Counted from the stretch's first letter, positions 1 through 9,059 are shown. The stretch is 64,000 nucleotides of DNA from Paenibacillus sinensis (GCF_019904155.1 NZ_JAHCMB010000159.1:1-64000), one strand, 5' to 3'. Program-made: numbers and translations. The notes: generated by a model from the letters alone, not told the origin.

Positions 1-40
1 AAAAAAGAGCGAGCCATCTGTACGATGACCTGCTCTTTTT
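1..40 (+). terminator. Probable rho-independent terminator of the upstream gene
   Basis: An A-rich arm AAAAAAGAGC (1-10) pairs with GCTCTTTTT (32-40), and the 3' arm runs into a T-rich tract. The upstream gene is outside the window. The hairpin is A/T-rich at its base and may be bidirectional. The rest of the gap to 225 shows no gene; it holds a GC-rich partial inverted repeat (GCGCGC arms near 150 and 178) and the yqfC ribosome binding site. Confidence 0.5.
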
Positions 41-225
41 CTTCATTTTTGGGCCTGTGCCTTATCTTAATGACATTGGAGTACAAGGCTGTGCTCCTTT
101 TTGCGCTTAACGGATGAAACCCTTCAGCTTATGAAATCAGTATGCGATATGCGCGCTTCGGGCGCTTCATAAATCGGCGCGCTTTCGCATAAGGTGTACA
201 GTACAGGAAGGGGGAGCGTCTACAT

Positions 226-519
226 ATGACCCGGATCGGCCGCAGTCTGAAGGGATGGACGGGCGGACTGCTGGATTTGCCGCAGGATCTGCTGAGCGAC
301 ATGCCCCGGATCACCCTTATCGGGAATCGGGAAATGATCATTGAGAACCATCGAGGCGTGCTGCACTTTTCCCCCGGGCAGCTCAAGCTTGCGCTGGCGA
401 AGGGCTCGCTTGAGATCGTCGGAGAAGATCTGGTGGTAACGTCCATTTTGGGAAAGGAACTGACGCTTACAGGCATAGTCAGCGAGATCAAATATAAGGA
501 AAGCGGGGAGAGCAGATGA
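226..519 (+). CDS. yqfC: Sporulation protein YqfC
   Basis: A 97-residue protein of the YqfC/YabP-like family, which in B. subtilis is made in the mother cell during sporulation. The sequence carries the family core: an LPQDLLSDMPRITLIGN segment, then IENHRGVLHFSPG and a C-terminal KELTLTGIVSEI strand. No signal peptide or membrane segment is visible. The ATG follows a GGAAGGGGGAG ribosome binding site. The stop overlaps the start of yqfD by 4 bases (ATGA), so the two are translationally coupled, and the order yqfC-yqfD-phoH-pgpH matches Bacillus. Identity is from family resemblance and conserved gene order; the molecular function is not known. Confidence 0.9.
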   Translation: MTRIGRSLKGWTGGLLDLPQDLLSDMPRITLIGNREMIIENHRGVLHFSPGQLKLALAKGSLEIVGEDLVVTSILGKELTLTGIVSEIKYKESGESR

Positions 520-1706
520 AGGAACCGCCGCTGTCATGGATGCGCGGAACGGTGCGGCTGCATATCCGGGGCGAGCGCCCCGAGCGGTTCATCAATGCCG
601 TGAACGAAGCGGGTATCGCCATATGGAATGTTAAAGCATCCGGTAACGGAGCGGAGCTGCATGTGCTGCTGCATGACTTTTTCGCTCTCCGGCCGCTTCT
701 GAAACAGACAGGCTGCCGGATGCATGTCAAGGGCAGGATTGGACTGCCTTTCGTAGCGTCGCGGCTGCTGAAGCGTAAATTTTTTGCCGGGGGACTGCTG
801 CTGTTCGGCATTGCTCTCGTGCTTCTCTGTTCATTGGTATGGAGTGTAAGGGTGGAAGGGAACAGCCACTTGGCCTCGGAGGATGTGCTGGACGCCGCCC
901 GCCAGGAAGGCATATATCCATTTCAGTGGATATGGCACTTGGATTCGCCGGACAAGCTCTCCAAGAAGCTGGCGGCCCGGCTTCCGGGGGTATCTTGGGT
1001 AGGGATTCAGAGAAGCGGGACGGCGATTACAATCCAGATTGTCGAAGCCGCGCTGCCGGAAGCGCAGAAGCTGAACAGCCCGCGTCATCTGATCAGCCGC
1101 ACCGATGCGGTGATCACCGATATTTACGCAGAGCAGGGCAGGCCGGTCGTAGAGCGGAATGCGAGGGTGAAGAAGGGCGATGTCCTGATATCCGGCATTC
1201 TTGGCGATGAAGAGAATTCCCAGACGGTTGTGGCGAAGGGAGAGGTCAGGGGTCTCGTCTGGCATGAGTACAATATCGAGGCTCCGCTGGCACGGACCTA
1301 TACCGCCTACACCGGGGAAAGGAAGGACCGCAGCTATTTGGTCATCGGAGACTGGGCGGTTCAGCTGTGGGGATACGGGAGAGGACATTTTACAGAATCC
1401 CGGACGCTGATCGAGCATGATCCTCTCACCTGGAGAGGATACAGCCTGCCGCTGGGATGGATGACGGAGAAGGAAATGGAGCTCCAAGAAACCGAAACCA
1501 CCCTTACGCCAGAGGAGGCGAAGCAGGAAGGTCTTGCCCGGGCGGTGGCCGATATCAAGGCCCGTTATGGCAGCGACAGCGTCGTCAAAGCCCAAAAAAT
1601 TTTGCATGAGAAGAAAGAGAATGGTAAAGTTTATATGAAAGTGTTGTTTGAAGTGGATGAAAGAATTGCGGAAGAGCTTCCGTTAGTATACAACCAAGGA
1701 GACTGA
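516..1706 (+). CDS. yqfD: Sporulation protein YqfD, membrane protein
   Basis: A 396-residue protein of the YqfD family, needed in B. subtilis for normal forespore development. The N-terminal cytoplasmic region (about 1-85) is followed by one strong membrane segment (about 90-112, FFAGGLLLFGIALVLLCSLV). A larger extracytoplasmic domain comes next, beginning VEGNSHLASEDVLDAA and resembling the POTRA-like part of FtsQ-type proteins. The C-terminus is charged and mixed alpha/beta. It starts inside the yqfC stop (ATGA overlap). The phoH gene begins 6 bases after its stop, so yqfC, yqfD and phoH look like one operon. The role is inferred from the family. Confidence 0.92.
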   Translation: MKEPPLSWMRGTVRLHIRGERPERFINAVNEAGIAIWNVKASGNGAELHVLLHDFFALRPLLKQTGCRMHVKGRIGLPFVASRLLKRKFFAGGLLLFGIALVLLCSLVWSVRVEGNSHLASEDVLDAARQEGIYPFQWIWHLDSPDKLSKKLAARLPGVSWVGIQRSGTAITIQIVEAALPEAQKLNSPRHLISRTDAVITDIYAEQGRPVVERNARVKKGDVLISGILGDEENSQTVVAKGEVRGLVWHEYNIEAPLARTYTAYTGERKDRSYLVIGDWAVQLWGYGRGHFTESRTLIEHDPLTWRGYSLPLGWMTEKEMELQETETTLTPEEAKQEGLARAVADIKARYGSDSVVKAQKILHEKKENGKVYMKVLFEVDERIAEELPLVYNQGD

Positions 1707-1712
1707 GGCTAT

Positions 1713-2684
1713 TTGTCAGATAAGACTGCAAGCATACGCATATCTTTGCAAAACGCGGGAGAAGCGCTGGCGCTTTTCGGCCCGCAGGATGGATTCCTTA
1801 AGCTGATTGAGAGAGAAATCCCCGCCGTGATCGATTCGCGGGAAGCAGAGCTCAACGTGAGAGGCGGAGAGCGGGAAGTGGACATGCTGGCTCAGCTGTT
1901 CCAATCCCTGCTCTCCCTGGTGAGAAGCGGATATATCCTTAGCGAGCGGGATGTGCAGTATGCCGTCGAGCTGGCCAAGGATTTCCGGGCCGATCAGCTG
2001 CTGGACCTGTTCAAGGGCGAAATTACCACCACTTTCCGCGGCAAACCGATCCGAGTCAAGACGATTGGACAGAAGCATTATGTCACAACCATCAAGAAGA
2101 GGGATATCGTATTCGGCATCGGTCCTGCAGGGACCGGAAAAACGTATCTTGCCGTTGTGCTCGCCGTAGCTGCCTTGAAGGAAGGGGCGGTCAAACGGAT
2201 TATCCTGACCCGGCCGGCCGTGGAAGCGGGAGAAAGCCTGGGCTTTCTCCCGGGAGATCTTCAGGAGAAGGTGGACCCCTATCTTCGCCCTCTGTATGAC
2301 GCACTCTATGATGTCATGGGGCCCGATCAGGTAGCCAAAGCACTTGAGCGCGGCCTGATCGAAATTGCGCCCCTGGCGTATATGCGTGGACGCACGCTTG
2401 ACGATTCCTTCATCATCCTGGACGAAGCGCAGAATACGACGCCAGAGCAAATGAAGATGTTCCTGACACGACTCGGATTCGGCTCCAAGATGGTTATCAC
2501 GGGGGACGTTACCCAGATCGACCTGCCAAGGGGCAAAAAATCCGGATTGATCGAGGCCAACACGATCCTGTCCGGAATCGATGAGATCGGGTTCGTCTAT
2601 TTCGGTGAACAGGATGTAGTGCGGCATTCCCTGGTGCAGAAGATCATTGTGGCCTATGAGCATTCAGCTGAAAACCTTGAATAA
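1713..2684 (+). CDS. phoH: PhoH-like ATPase (YbeZ type)
   Basis: A 323-residue PhoH-family P-loop ATPase. An N-terminal KH-like/NTP-binding region (about 1-125) precedes the ATPase domain. That domain has Walker A GPAGTGKT near residue 142 and Walker B IILDEAQNTTPEQMK near 235, followed by TRLGFGSKMVITGDVTQIDLP. In many bacteria this YbeZ type is linked genetically and physically with the ribonuclease YbeY, encoded two genes downstream here, which points to rRNA maturation or quality control. The start is TTG at 1713, supported by AAGGAGAC about 8 bases upstream; no better start lies nearby. It is distinct from the PIN-containing paralogue at 35974-37305. Confidence 0.93.
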   Translation: MSDKTASIRISLQNAGEALALFGPQDGFLKLIEREIPAVIDSREAELNVRGGEREVDMLAQLFQSLLSLVRSGYILSERDVQYAVELAKDFRADQLLDLFKGEITTTFRGKPIRVKTIGQKHYVTTIKKRDIVFGIGPAGTGKTYLAVVLAVAALKEGAVKRIILTRPAVEAGESLGFLPGDLQEKVDPYLRPLYDALYDVMGPDQVAKALERGLIEIAPLAYMRGRTLDDSFIILDEAQNTTPEQMKMFLTRLGFGSKMVITGDVTQIDLPRGKKSGLIEANTILSGIDEIGFVYFGEQDVVRHSLVQKIIVAYEHSAENLE

Positions 2685-2698
2685 AGGGGACTGTCATC

Positions 2699-4960
2699 AT
2701 GACTTCAAAGCAACCCTCCAAATTCAGCGGATTCACCTACAACAATTCCGGCTGGAAGTATAGCGCGGGGGCGCGCTATGCTTTGTTTTTGCTGCTGGGT
2801 GTTTTGTTTTATTTCAGCCTGTCTACGGATCTGCTGCCCAAAAGGTATGACATTCGCGAGAATACGCTCAGCGCCAAGGAGATTACGGCGCCTATGCAGA
2901 TTCAGGACAAGAAGGCGACGCTCAAAGCTCAGGAGCAGGCGGCGGAAAATGTTCAGCCCAAGTACCAGATTATTCAGATACGTGCGGAGAATCTCGTGAC
3001 TTCACTGCTGGACCGGATCGATCGGCTCAATCAGGATGATTCCATCTCTCAGAGCGACAAGACGGCGATCTACCGGGAGGAGATTCCTCAGCGTGCGAAT
3101 GATTACGTGCTCAGTTTTGTGGCATCGGCCCGCAGCGCCGGGACATATTCGGATAATCTGCTGACCGAGATGCAGGACAAGATCAAGGAGCAGGCATATT
3201 CGATTCCCGAGGAGACGTTCATCAAGATTCCGCGCCTGACGTCGCAGGATGTTATTGATATGAAACCGGTGGCGCGCGACATCGTCAGCCGGCTGATGAA
3301 CGACCAGATTACCGATGCCGACGCGGCCCGCGCCAAGGTGGCCGAGCAGGTCAGTATAAGTTCCCTGAACCAGCGGACGGCACGCGAGGTCGTTCAGGAG
3401 CTGGCCCGCCTCGCGATCACAGCCAATAAGTTCTACGATGAGGATGCGACCAAGGATGCGGAAGTGCAGGCGCGGGACAACACGCCGCCCGTATATATCG
3501 AACAAGGTGAGGTGCTGGTCAAAAAAGGGCAGCCCATTACGCCCGAGTTATACCAGCTGCTGGACGAGAACGGGCTGCTGCGGACCAACGTCGATTATTG
3601 GCCTCAGCTTGGTCTCTTGATCCTGTCTGTCCTGCTGGCGTTTGGTCTCCTGATGTTTATCCGGCAGTCGGGGAACACCGGGTCTTCCGGCTTCAAGTAC
3701 AATAATTCGCAGCTGCTTATGCTGTTTCTCGTCTTTTTGATTACGGTCCTTTCCCTGCGAATCGCGGCGTTTCTTCAGAGCGATACCCGGCCTTACATGG
3801 GTTATCTGGCGCCCGTCGCCATCGGGGCGATGCTTGTGTCGCTGCTGCTAGATATAACGCTGGCCTATTTCTGTTCGATTTTGTTCTCTGCGCTTGCCAG
3901 CGTCATTCTGAACCTGCAGCCGAATACGATCTTCGATTTCAATTACGGCTTCTTTGCGCTTATTGTCTCGTTCACCGCCGTGTTCGCGACCTATCGTGCG
4001 GGCCAGCGGGCGACGCTGTTCAAGGGGGGCATACTTGTCTGTCTGCTCGGATCGCTCACCGTCTTCATGACCAAGCTGCTTGGCGGCGGCGACTGGCAGC
4101 AGGTTCAAACCGTATACGCCATCGGGTTCGCATTCGCCGGCGGCCTTGTTACCGTCGTTCTTGTCATCGGACTTATGCCTTTCTTCGAATCGGCCTTCGG
4201 TATTCTTTCCGCCTTGAAGCTTGTGGAGCTGTCCAATCCGAATCACCCGCTGCTGCGCAAGCTGCTGATCGAGACGCCGGGAACGTACCATCACAGCGTC
4301 ATGGTCGGCAATTTATCGGAGGCCGCAGCCGAGGCAATCGGCGCGGACGGTCTGCTGTGCCGGGTCGGTTCGTATTACCACGATATCGGCAAGACGAAGA
4401 GACCGTTTTATTTTATCGAGAACCAGAACAATATGGAGAATCCGCATGATTCGATCGATCCCATGCTGAGCAAATCCATCATCGTTGCCCATGCCCGCGA
4501 CGGGGTGGAAATGCTGAAGGAGTATAAGCTTCCGAAGCCGATACGGGATATCGCGGAGCAGCATCACGGAACGACGTTCTTGCATTATTTTTACCATAAA
4601 GCGCTTCGGCAGGCGGAGGAGAAAGGCGTGGAGCCCGACTTCACCGAGGATGATTTCCGTTATCCCGGCCCGAAGGCGCAGTCGAAGGAATCGGCGGTTA
4701 TTGGCATTGCCGACAGCGTGGAAGCGGCCGTGCGATCGCTGCGGAGCCCAACTGTGGAACAGGTGGAGACGATGATCGAGAAGATTATCAAGAGCCGTCT
4801 GGATGACCATCAGTTCGACGAATGCGACCTGACGCTGAAGGAACTGGATATTATCGCGCGAACGCTGAAAGAGACGGTGATGGGCATTTTCCATTCGCGG
4901 ATTGAATATCCGGAGGACGCCAAGAAACCGAAAAAAGAGGAAGGGGCCGTGCATGCATGA
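2699..4960 (+). CDS. pgpH: 7TM-HD cyclic-di-AMP phosphodiesterase PgpH/YqfF
   Basis: A 753-residue membrane HD hydrolase. A first membrane segment (about 26-45) is followed by a large extracellular 7TMR-HDED domain (about 50-295). A run of about seven hydrophobic segments (300-490) and a cytoplasmic HD domain complete it. The HD domain shows TPGTYHHSVMVGNLSEAAAEA and the metal-binding YYHDIGK, then HHGTTFLHYFY. The family hydrolyses c-di-AMP to pApA. The C-terminus is [10 protein letters not shown] (KKPKKEEGAVHA). The gene lies 14 bases after phoH and its stop overlaps the ybeY start by 4 bases. Length and layout are normal for Firmicutes. Confidence 0.94.
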   Translation: MTSKQPSKFSGFTYNNSGWKYSAGARYALFLLLGVLFYFSLSTDLLPKRYDIRENTLSAKEITAPMQIQDKKATLKAQEQAAENVQPKYQIIQIRAENLVTSLLDRIDRLNQDDSISQSDKTAIYREEIPQRANDYVLSFVASARSAGTYSDNLLTEMQDKIKEQAYSIPEETFIKIPRLTSQDVIDMKPVARDIVSRLMNDQITDADAARAKVAEQVSISSLNQRTAREVVQELARLAITANKFYDEDATKDAEVQARDNTPPVYIEQGEVLVKKGQPITPELYQLLDENGLLRTNVDYWPQLGLLILSVLLAFGLLMFIRQSGNTGSSGFKYNNSQLLMLFLVFLITVLSLRIAAFLQSDTRPYMGYLAPVAIGAMLVSLLLDITLAYFCSILFSALASVILNLQPNTIFDFNYGFFALIVSFTAVFATYRAGQRATLFKGGILVCLLGSLTVFMTKLLGGGDWQQVQTVYAIGFAFAGGLVTVVLVIGLMPFFESAFGILSALKLVELSNPNHPLLRKLLIETPGTYHHSVMVGNLSEAAAEAIGADGLLCRVGSYYHDIGKTKRPFYFIENQNNMENPHDSIDPMLSKSIIVAHARDGVEMLKEYKLPKPIRDIAEQHHGTTFLHYFYHKALRQAEEKGVEPDFTEDDFRYPGPKAQSKESAVIGIADSVEAAVRSLRSPTVEQVETMIEKIIKSRLDDHQFDECDLTLKELDIIARTLKETVMGIFHSRIEYPEDAKKPKKEEGAVHA

Positions 4961-5448
4961 GCTTGCAGCTGGTATGGAACAATGAACAGCAGGAACTGGA
5001 AATCGGCGATTCGCTGATCTCGCTGCTGGAGCAAATTTTAGAAAAAGCGGGCAAGCTGGAAGGAGTCGACGGCGGCGAAGTTGATCTGACCTTTGTCGAT
5101 AACGAACGGATTCATGAATTGAACCGGGAATACCGGGGCATCGACCGTCCCACCGACGTGCTCTCGTTCGCTCTGAACGAGTCCGGGGAGGACGAGCCTG
5201 AAATCGTCTATGAGGTCGAAGATTCGTCGGATGAAATTCCCGATATGCTGGGAGATATCATTATCTCCGTCACCCGGGCCAAGGAGCAGGCGGAAGAATA
5301 CGGACATTCGCTGGAGCGCGAGCTGGGCTTTCTGTTCGTACACGGGTTTCTCCATCTGCTGGGCTACGACCATCAGGACGAAGCCTCCGAAGCGGAGATG
5401 ATGGGCAAGCAGGAGCAGGTGCTCTCGCAGGTGGGGCTGACCCGCTGA
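4957..5448 (+). CDS. ybeY: Endoribonuclease YbeY, rRNA maturation factor
   Basis: A 163-residue single-domain metalloprotein. The zinc signature H-x3-H-x5-H is present as HGFLHLLGYDH near residue 130, preceded by the typical RPTDVLSFAL and DIIISVTRAKEQAEEYGHS segments. YbeY takes part in 16S rRNA 3'-end processing and 70S quality control, and it is often coupled with YbeZ/PhoH, whose gene lies two genes upstream. It overlaps pgpH by 4 bases, and its stop TGA overlaps the ATG of dgkA by one base, so translation is likely coupled along the chain. Confidence 0.95.
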   Translation: MSLQLVWNNEQQELEIGDSLISLLEQILEKAGKLEGVDGGEVDLTFVDNERIHELNREYRGIDRPTDVLSFALNESGEDEPEIVYEVEDSSDEIPDMLGDIIISVTRAKEQAEEYGHSLERELGFLFVHGFLHLLGYDHQDEASEAEMMGKQEQVLSQVGLTR

Positions 5449-5843
5449 TGCCGAAAAATACGGCGGCGGGTCCCAAGCGTTTCTGGAAGTCGTTTAGGTA
5501 TGCGGCCCAGGGCATCGCGCTTACCTTCCGGAACGAACTGAATATGCGGGTTCACTCCGGAGTCGCCGTCATCGTGCTGGTTATGGCCGCTTTATTCAAG
5601 GTATCTCCGGGTGATTGGATGCTCCTGCTGCTGGCGATTACGCTGGTTCTCAGCGCGGAGCTGATGAATACGGCGGTGGAATCGGTGGTCGATTTCGTGT
5701 CTCCGGACATTCATCCTTTGGCCAAGGCGGCCAAGGATGCCGCCGCAGGGGCGGTGTTGTTGACCGCGGTGTTCGCGGTGCTTGCGGGCCTTTATGTTTT
5801 TTATCATCCGGTGATGGACTGGATTACGGGGTTTATGTCATAA
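5448..5843 (+). CDS. dgkA: Undecaprenol kinase (diacylglycerol kinase family)
   Basis: A 131-residue small integral membrane kinase. An amphipathic N-terminus (about 1-30) contains GIALTFRNELNMRVH. Three membrane helices follow at about 32-48, 52-72 and 98-118. The active-site motif AELMNTAVESVVDFV and the DIHPLAKAAKDAAAGAVLL helix are those of the DgkA family. In Gram-positives this enzyme phosphorylates undecaprenol, recycling the lipid carrier for peptidoglycan. The ATG overlaps the ybeY stop (TGATG). The first ~18 residues are Lys/Gly/Pro-rich and longer than in some homologues. Confidence 0.93.
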   Translation: MPKNTAAGPKRFWKSFRYAAQGIALTFRNELNMRVHSGVAVIVLVMAALFKVSPGDWMLLLLAITLVLSAELMNTAVESVVDFVSPDIHPLAKAAKDAAAGAVLLTAVFAVLAGLYVFYHPVMDWITGFMS

Positions 5844-5885
5844 TCTGAATACAGCATTATACCAATTACAGGCGGATAAGCTCCC

Positions 5886-5928
5886 AGGGCGGTTCCGCCG
5901 TCTTTGTCTTTATTTCTGTGAAAGCCCG
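5886..5928 (+). terminator. Weak candidate terminator after dgkA
   Basis: A short GGCGG-TT-CCGCC hairpin is followed by a T-rich stretch (GTCTTTGTCTTTATTT). The stem is only about 5 bp, so attenuation is as likely as full termination. It lies between the dgkA stop and the cdd start. Confidence 0.3.
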
Positions 5929-5986
5929 CCGCAAGGAACGCAGTCCAATCGGGCAACAATAATGATATCAGGGAGAGGGATATAAT

Positions 5987-6403
5987 ATGGATTCCAAACT
6001 TCTGCTAGAGGAAGCTGTCAATGCACGCGCCAACGCCTATATTCCATACTCCCGTTTCGGTGTGGGAGCTGCGCTGCTCGATCAGGACGGAAAGGTGCAC
6101 CAGGGCTTCAACATTGAGAACGCCGCATACGGCGCAACCAACTGCGCGGAGCGCACCGCTCTGTTCAGCGCGATGGCCCACGGTCAAAAGCCCGGTACAT
6201 TCAAGGCGCTGGCCGTTGTCGGCGACACGGATCTGCCGATCACGCCCTGCGGCATCTGTCGCCAGGTGATCGCGGAGCTGTGCGATCCCGATATGAAGGT
6301 CATCCTTGGCAATATGAAGGGCGATATCCGTGAGACGACGGTGCGCGAGCTGCTTCCCGGCGCCTTCGGCTCCGAGGAATTGAGACAAGGACAGAAGCCG
6401 TAA
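5987..6403 (+). CDS. cdd: Cytidine deaminase
   Basis: A 138-residue homotetrameric-type cytidine deaminase, which converts cytidine and deoxycytidine to uridine and deoxyuridine in pyrimidine salvage. The catalytic zinc site is complete: NCAERTALFSA supplies Cys and the catalytic Glu, and TPCGICRQV supplies the CxxC pair. The N-terminal YSRFGVGAAL and FNIENAAYGA motifs bind nucleoside. The ATG follows GGGAGAGGG. In B. subtilis cdd sits directly before era; here the two are separated by about 720 bases filled with a repeat array. Confidence 0.95.
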   Translation: MDSKLLLEEAVNARANAYIPYSRFGVGAALLDQDGKVHQGFNIENAAYGATNCAERTALFSAMAHGQKPGTFKALAVVGDTDLPITPCGICRQVIAELCDPDMKVILGNMKGDIRETTVRELLPGAFGSEELRQGQKP

Positions 6404-6423
6404 GAAGCGTAAAGTAAAGGAGC

Positions 6424-6945
6424 TTTGTGCCCTGCGCAGACGTAAGCGATGCCCCGAAGGGGCCAGCGCGCACACGCACGAAGTAGCAGGCAAACGCAGC
6501 ACATCGCTCCTCGTCTTTGTGCGCAGACGTAAGCGATGCCCGAAGGGCCAGCGTGCATACGCACAGAGCAGCAGGTAAACGCCGTACATCGCCTCTCGTC
6601 TTTGTGCGCAGACGTAAGCGATGCCCCGAAGGGGCCAGCGTGCACACGCACACAGCAGCAGGTAAACGCCACGCATCGCCCTCGTCTTTGTGCGTAGACG
6701 TAAGCGATGCTCCGAAGGGGCCAGCGTGCACACGCACGAAGTAGCAGGTAAACGCAGCACATCGCTCCTCGTCTTTGTGCGTAGACGTAAGCGATGCTCC
6801 GAAGGGGCCAGCGTGCACACGCACACAGCAGCAGGTAAACGCAGCACATCGCTCCTCGTCTTTGTGCACAGACGTAAGCGATGCTCCGAAGGAGCGAGCG
6901 TGCACACGCACACAGCAGCATATAACCCGCCACATTACGCGCACC
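6424..6945. repeat. Six-unit tandem array of ~87-bp self-complementary repeats between cdd and era
   Basis: Units begin with TTTGTGC at 6424, 6516, 6601, 6687, 6774 and 6861, giving periods of 92, 85, 86, 87 and 87. Each complete unit has an outer pair AGCGATG ... CATCGC(T), flanked by GACG ... CGTC. Inside lie a CCCC-GAA-GGGG hairpin and a GCGTG-CA-CACGC hairpin. Copy 2 shortens both hairpin arms to CCC/GGG. Copies 4 and 5 have CTCC/GGGG and copy 6 has CTCC/GGAG, so pairing is kept across changes. Copy 6 lacks the closing 3' arm, and a degenerate remnant (AACGTAAGCGAG) follows near 6988. All three reverse frames stay open across the array, which I attribute to period and composition. Function unknown. 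Confidence 0.9.
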
Positions 6946-7122
6946 ACCTGCTTTCCAGGCGCCAAAGTGAGCGGGTGACCAAAGGGAACGTAAGCGAGTC
7001 CTTCGCCACCGTCCCATCAACGACGCAACCGCAGCAGGCACGCCAATTTCAGGGTGTCCAGAGGGCGGAGCCCTTGGAGTCCCCCTACCAGGGGGATTGA
7101 GGGGGTAGAACAGGAGGAACAT

Positions 7123-8016
7123 ATGTCATTCCATTCAGGCTTTGTCGCAATAATCGGCAGGCCAAACGTCGGCAAATCGACACTGATGAACCAGGTCATC
7201 GGCCAGAAGATCGCCATCATGTCGGACAAGCCGCAGACTACACGCAACAAAATTCACGGGGTATACACAACGAATAAGTCCCAGATCGTCTTTCTCGATA
7301 CGCCGGGCATTCACAAGCGCCAGTCCAAGCTGGGCGATTACATGAACCAGACCGCCATAAGCACGCTGGGCGAGGTAGAGGCGGTGCTGTTCCTGATCGA
7401 TGCATCCGAGGGACTCGGAGGCGGAGACCGCTTCATTGCCGAGCAGCTGAAGAACGTAAAGACGCCGGTCATTCTCGTCATGAACAAAATCGACAAGCTG
7501 GAGCCGGATGCGCTGCTGCCGATGATTACGGAGTACAGCAAGCTGCATGATTTTGCCGAGATCGTTCCGATTTCCGCCAAAGTGGGCAGCAATGTGAACA
7601 CGCTTCTGGAACAGCTGGAGAAGTATTTGCCAGAGGGTCCGCAGTATTACCCGGAGGATCAAGTCACCGACCATCCGGAGCAGTTCGTCATCGCTGAGCT
7701 AATCCGTGAGAAGATCCTGCATCTGACACGCGAAGAGATCCCGCATTCCATTGCGGTAGCGATTGAGGACATGCGCGCCGAATCGAACGGAGTCGTGCAT
7801 ATTTCGGCCGTTATTTTTGTTGAGCGCGATTCGCAGAAAGGCATTGTCATCGGCAAGCAGGGCGCTATGCTGAAGGAAGTCGGCAGACGGGCCCGCACCG
7901 ATATCGAGAACCTGCTGGGCTCGAAGACATTTCTTGAGCTGTGGGTCAAAGTGAAAAAAGACTGGCGGAACCAGGAGCGCGTTCTGCGCGATTTGGGCTT
8001 CCACAAGGATCAGTAA
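7123..8016 (+). CDS. era: GTPase Era, ribosome assembly
   Basis: A 297-residue Era GTPase, which binds the 3' end of 16S rRNA during 30S assembly. The GTPase domain shows G1 GRPNVGKS near residue 12, G3 DTPGIH near 59 and G4 NKIDKL near 123. A C-terminal KH domain includes the [17 protein letters not shown] loop. I place the start at the ATG at 7123, which follows AGGAGG with good spacing and gives the usual [19 protein letters not shown] beginning. The frame is open further upstream, but only through the G-rich flank of the repeat array. yqzL and recO follow, the standard Firmicutes order. Confidence 0.95.
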   Translation: MSFHSGFVAIIGRPNVGKSTLMNQVIGQKIAIMSDKPQTTRNKIHGVYTTNKSQIVFLDTPGIHKRQSKLGDYMNQTAISTLGEVEAVLFLIDASEGLGGGDRFIAEQLKNVKTPVILVMNKIDKLEPDALLPMITEYSKLHDFAEIVPISAKVGSNVNTLLEQLEKYLPEGPQYYPEDQVTDHPEQFVIAELIREKILHLTREEIPHSIAVAIEDMRAESNGVVHISAVIFVERDSQKGIVIGKQGAMLKEVGRRARTDIENLLGSKTFLELWVKVKKDWRNQERVLRDLGFHKDQ

Positions 8017-8123
8017 TCTCTTCTACAGGCGTGCCGGACTGCCAGGAATTGCAAGGATAGAACCCATCGCAAAGGCCATCCTACTCTAGGAAGGCATCGT
8101 GATTTGCGAAGGGGGATATACGA

Positions 8124-8267
8124 ATGCGAGATTTTTCGTGGAAGTATTTTGCAATGACTGGTGATGTCGACGCCTACTTGCTGTACCGCCAGGCAGCGGA
8201 TATGCCTGAAAGGGAAGCTGGAGCCGTGGGGGAAGAAGAGCAGGTCTATGATGAAGAAGCGCAATAA
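8124..8267 (+). CDS. yqzL: YqzL family small protein
   Basis: A 47-residue ORF: ATG at 8124 after GAAGGGGG, stop TAA at 8265-8267. It begins MRDFSWKYFAMTGDVDAYLL and ends in an acidic tail, which fits the YqzL family found between era and recO in Bacillales. In family members the W-K-Y-F and TG-x-[IV]-D-x-YLL positions are the conserved part. The function is not known. The ORF ends about 36 bases before recO and is in a different frame from both neighbours. Confidence 0.85.
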   Translation: MRDFSWKYFAMTGDVDAYLLYRQAADMPEREAGAVGEEEQVYDEEAQ

Positions 8268-8303
8268 GGACTGGTTGCTTGCCCAGTGGTTGGGGGAAGA
8301 GGC

Positions 8304-9059
8304 ATGCTACACAGGGTGGAAGGGATCGTCCTCCGCAGTATGGACTACGGCGAAGGGAATGCAATCATTACACTTTGCACCGAAAATACGGGCAAGGTAG
8401 GCGTTCTCGTCAGGGGAGCCAAGAAGGTGAAGAGCCGCCATGCTGCTCTGGTCCAGCCTTTTACACAAGGTCTTTACGTATTTTTTCGAAATAACAGCGG
8501 CCTGGGCACGCTGAACTCCGGCGAAATTATCGATTCCCATCATGCGATCCGTGAGGATTTGGTCAAAGCGGCCTACGGGGCTTATGCATGCGAACTGCTG
8601 GACCGTGTGCTTCACGACGAAGAGACGGGCAGCTTCTGGTTCCGGCAGCTGTCGGCATGTCTGACCGCGCTGGAACAAGGCAAGGAACCGGGCGTCATCA
8701 CCAACGTGTTCGAGATGAAAATTCTGCAGGCGGCCGGCTATGGGCCGCAGCTTGACGCCTGTGTCGTGTGCGGCGAGGAGAAGCCGGACGAGGAGCTGCG
8801 GATCAGTCCGAGGCTGGGCGGCACATTATGCCGCACCTGCCGGCACAATGATCCTCCCGCTCTTGAGGTCTCGCTACGGTCGTTGAAGCTGCTCCGGCTG
8901 TTCGCCGCCCTCGACCTGACCAGACTTGGAAATGTCGATGTCAAGGAGAGCACCCGAGAGGAGCTAAAAAAGATCATGCGCGGTTTCATGGACGCCCAAC
9001 TTGGGCTGCATTTGAAATCGCAGAGCTTCCTGGACCAGCTCGATAAATACGGGATTTGA
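8304..9059 (+). CDS. recO: DNA repair protein RecO
   Basis: A 251-residue RecO, the RecF-pathway mediator that loads RecA on SSB-coated DNA and anneals strands. The N-terminal OB fold begins MLHRVEGIVLRSMDYGEGNAIITL. The helical C-terminal part carries a four-cysteine zinc site (CVVC ... CRTC, residues about 150-180). I chose the ATG at 8304, because it gives the family N-terminus and has GGGGGAAGAGG upstream; a GTG at 8286 is possible. The stop codon TGA (9057-9059) lies inside the -35 hexamer of the next promoter. Confidence 0.94.
   Translation: MLHRVEGIVLRSMDYGEGNAIITLCTENTGKVGVLVRGAKKVKSRHAALVQPFTQGLYVFFRNNSGLGTLNSGEIIDSHHAIREDLVKAAYGAYACELLDRVLHDEETGSFWFRQLSACLTALEQGKEPGVITNVFEMKILQAAGYGPQLDACVVCGEEKPDEELRISPRLGGTLCRTCRHNDPPALEVSLRSLKLLRLFAALDLTRLGNVDVKESTREELKKIMRGFMDAQLGLHLKSQSFLDQLDKYGI

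Noticed and set aside
6424..6945. CRISPR array
   Set aside because: The units are contiguous ~87-bp repeats without unique spacers, and no cas genes are present.
6005..7122. Three long reverse-strand open frames (about 302, 312 and 221 codons) across the cdd-era gap, with repeating RVHAGPFGASLTS-type peptides
   Set aside because: They arise because the repeat period is close to a multiple of 3 and GC-rich; all three frames are open at once, no ribosome binding site is present, and they run antisense into cdd.
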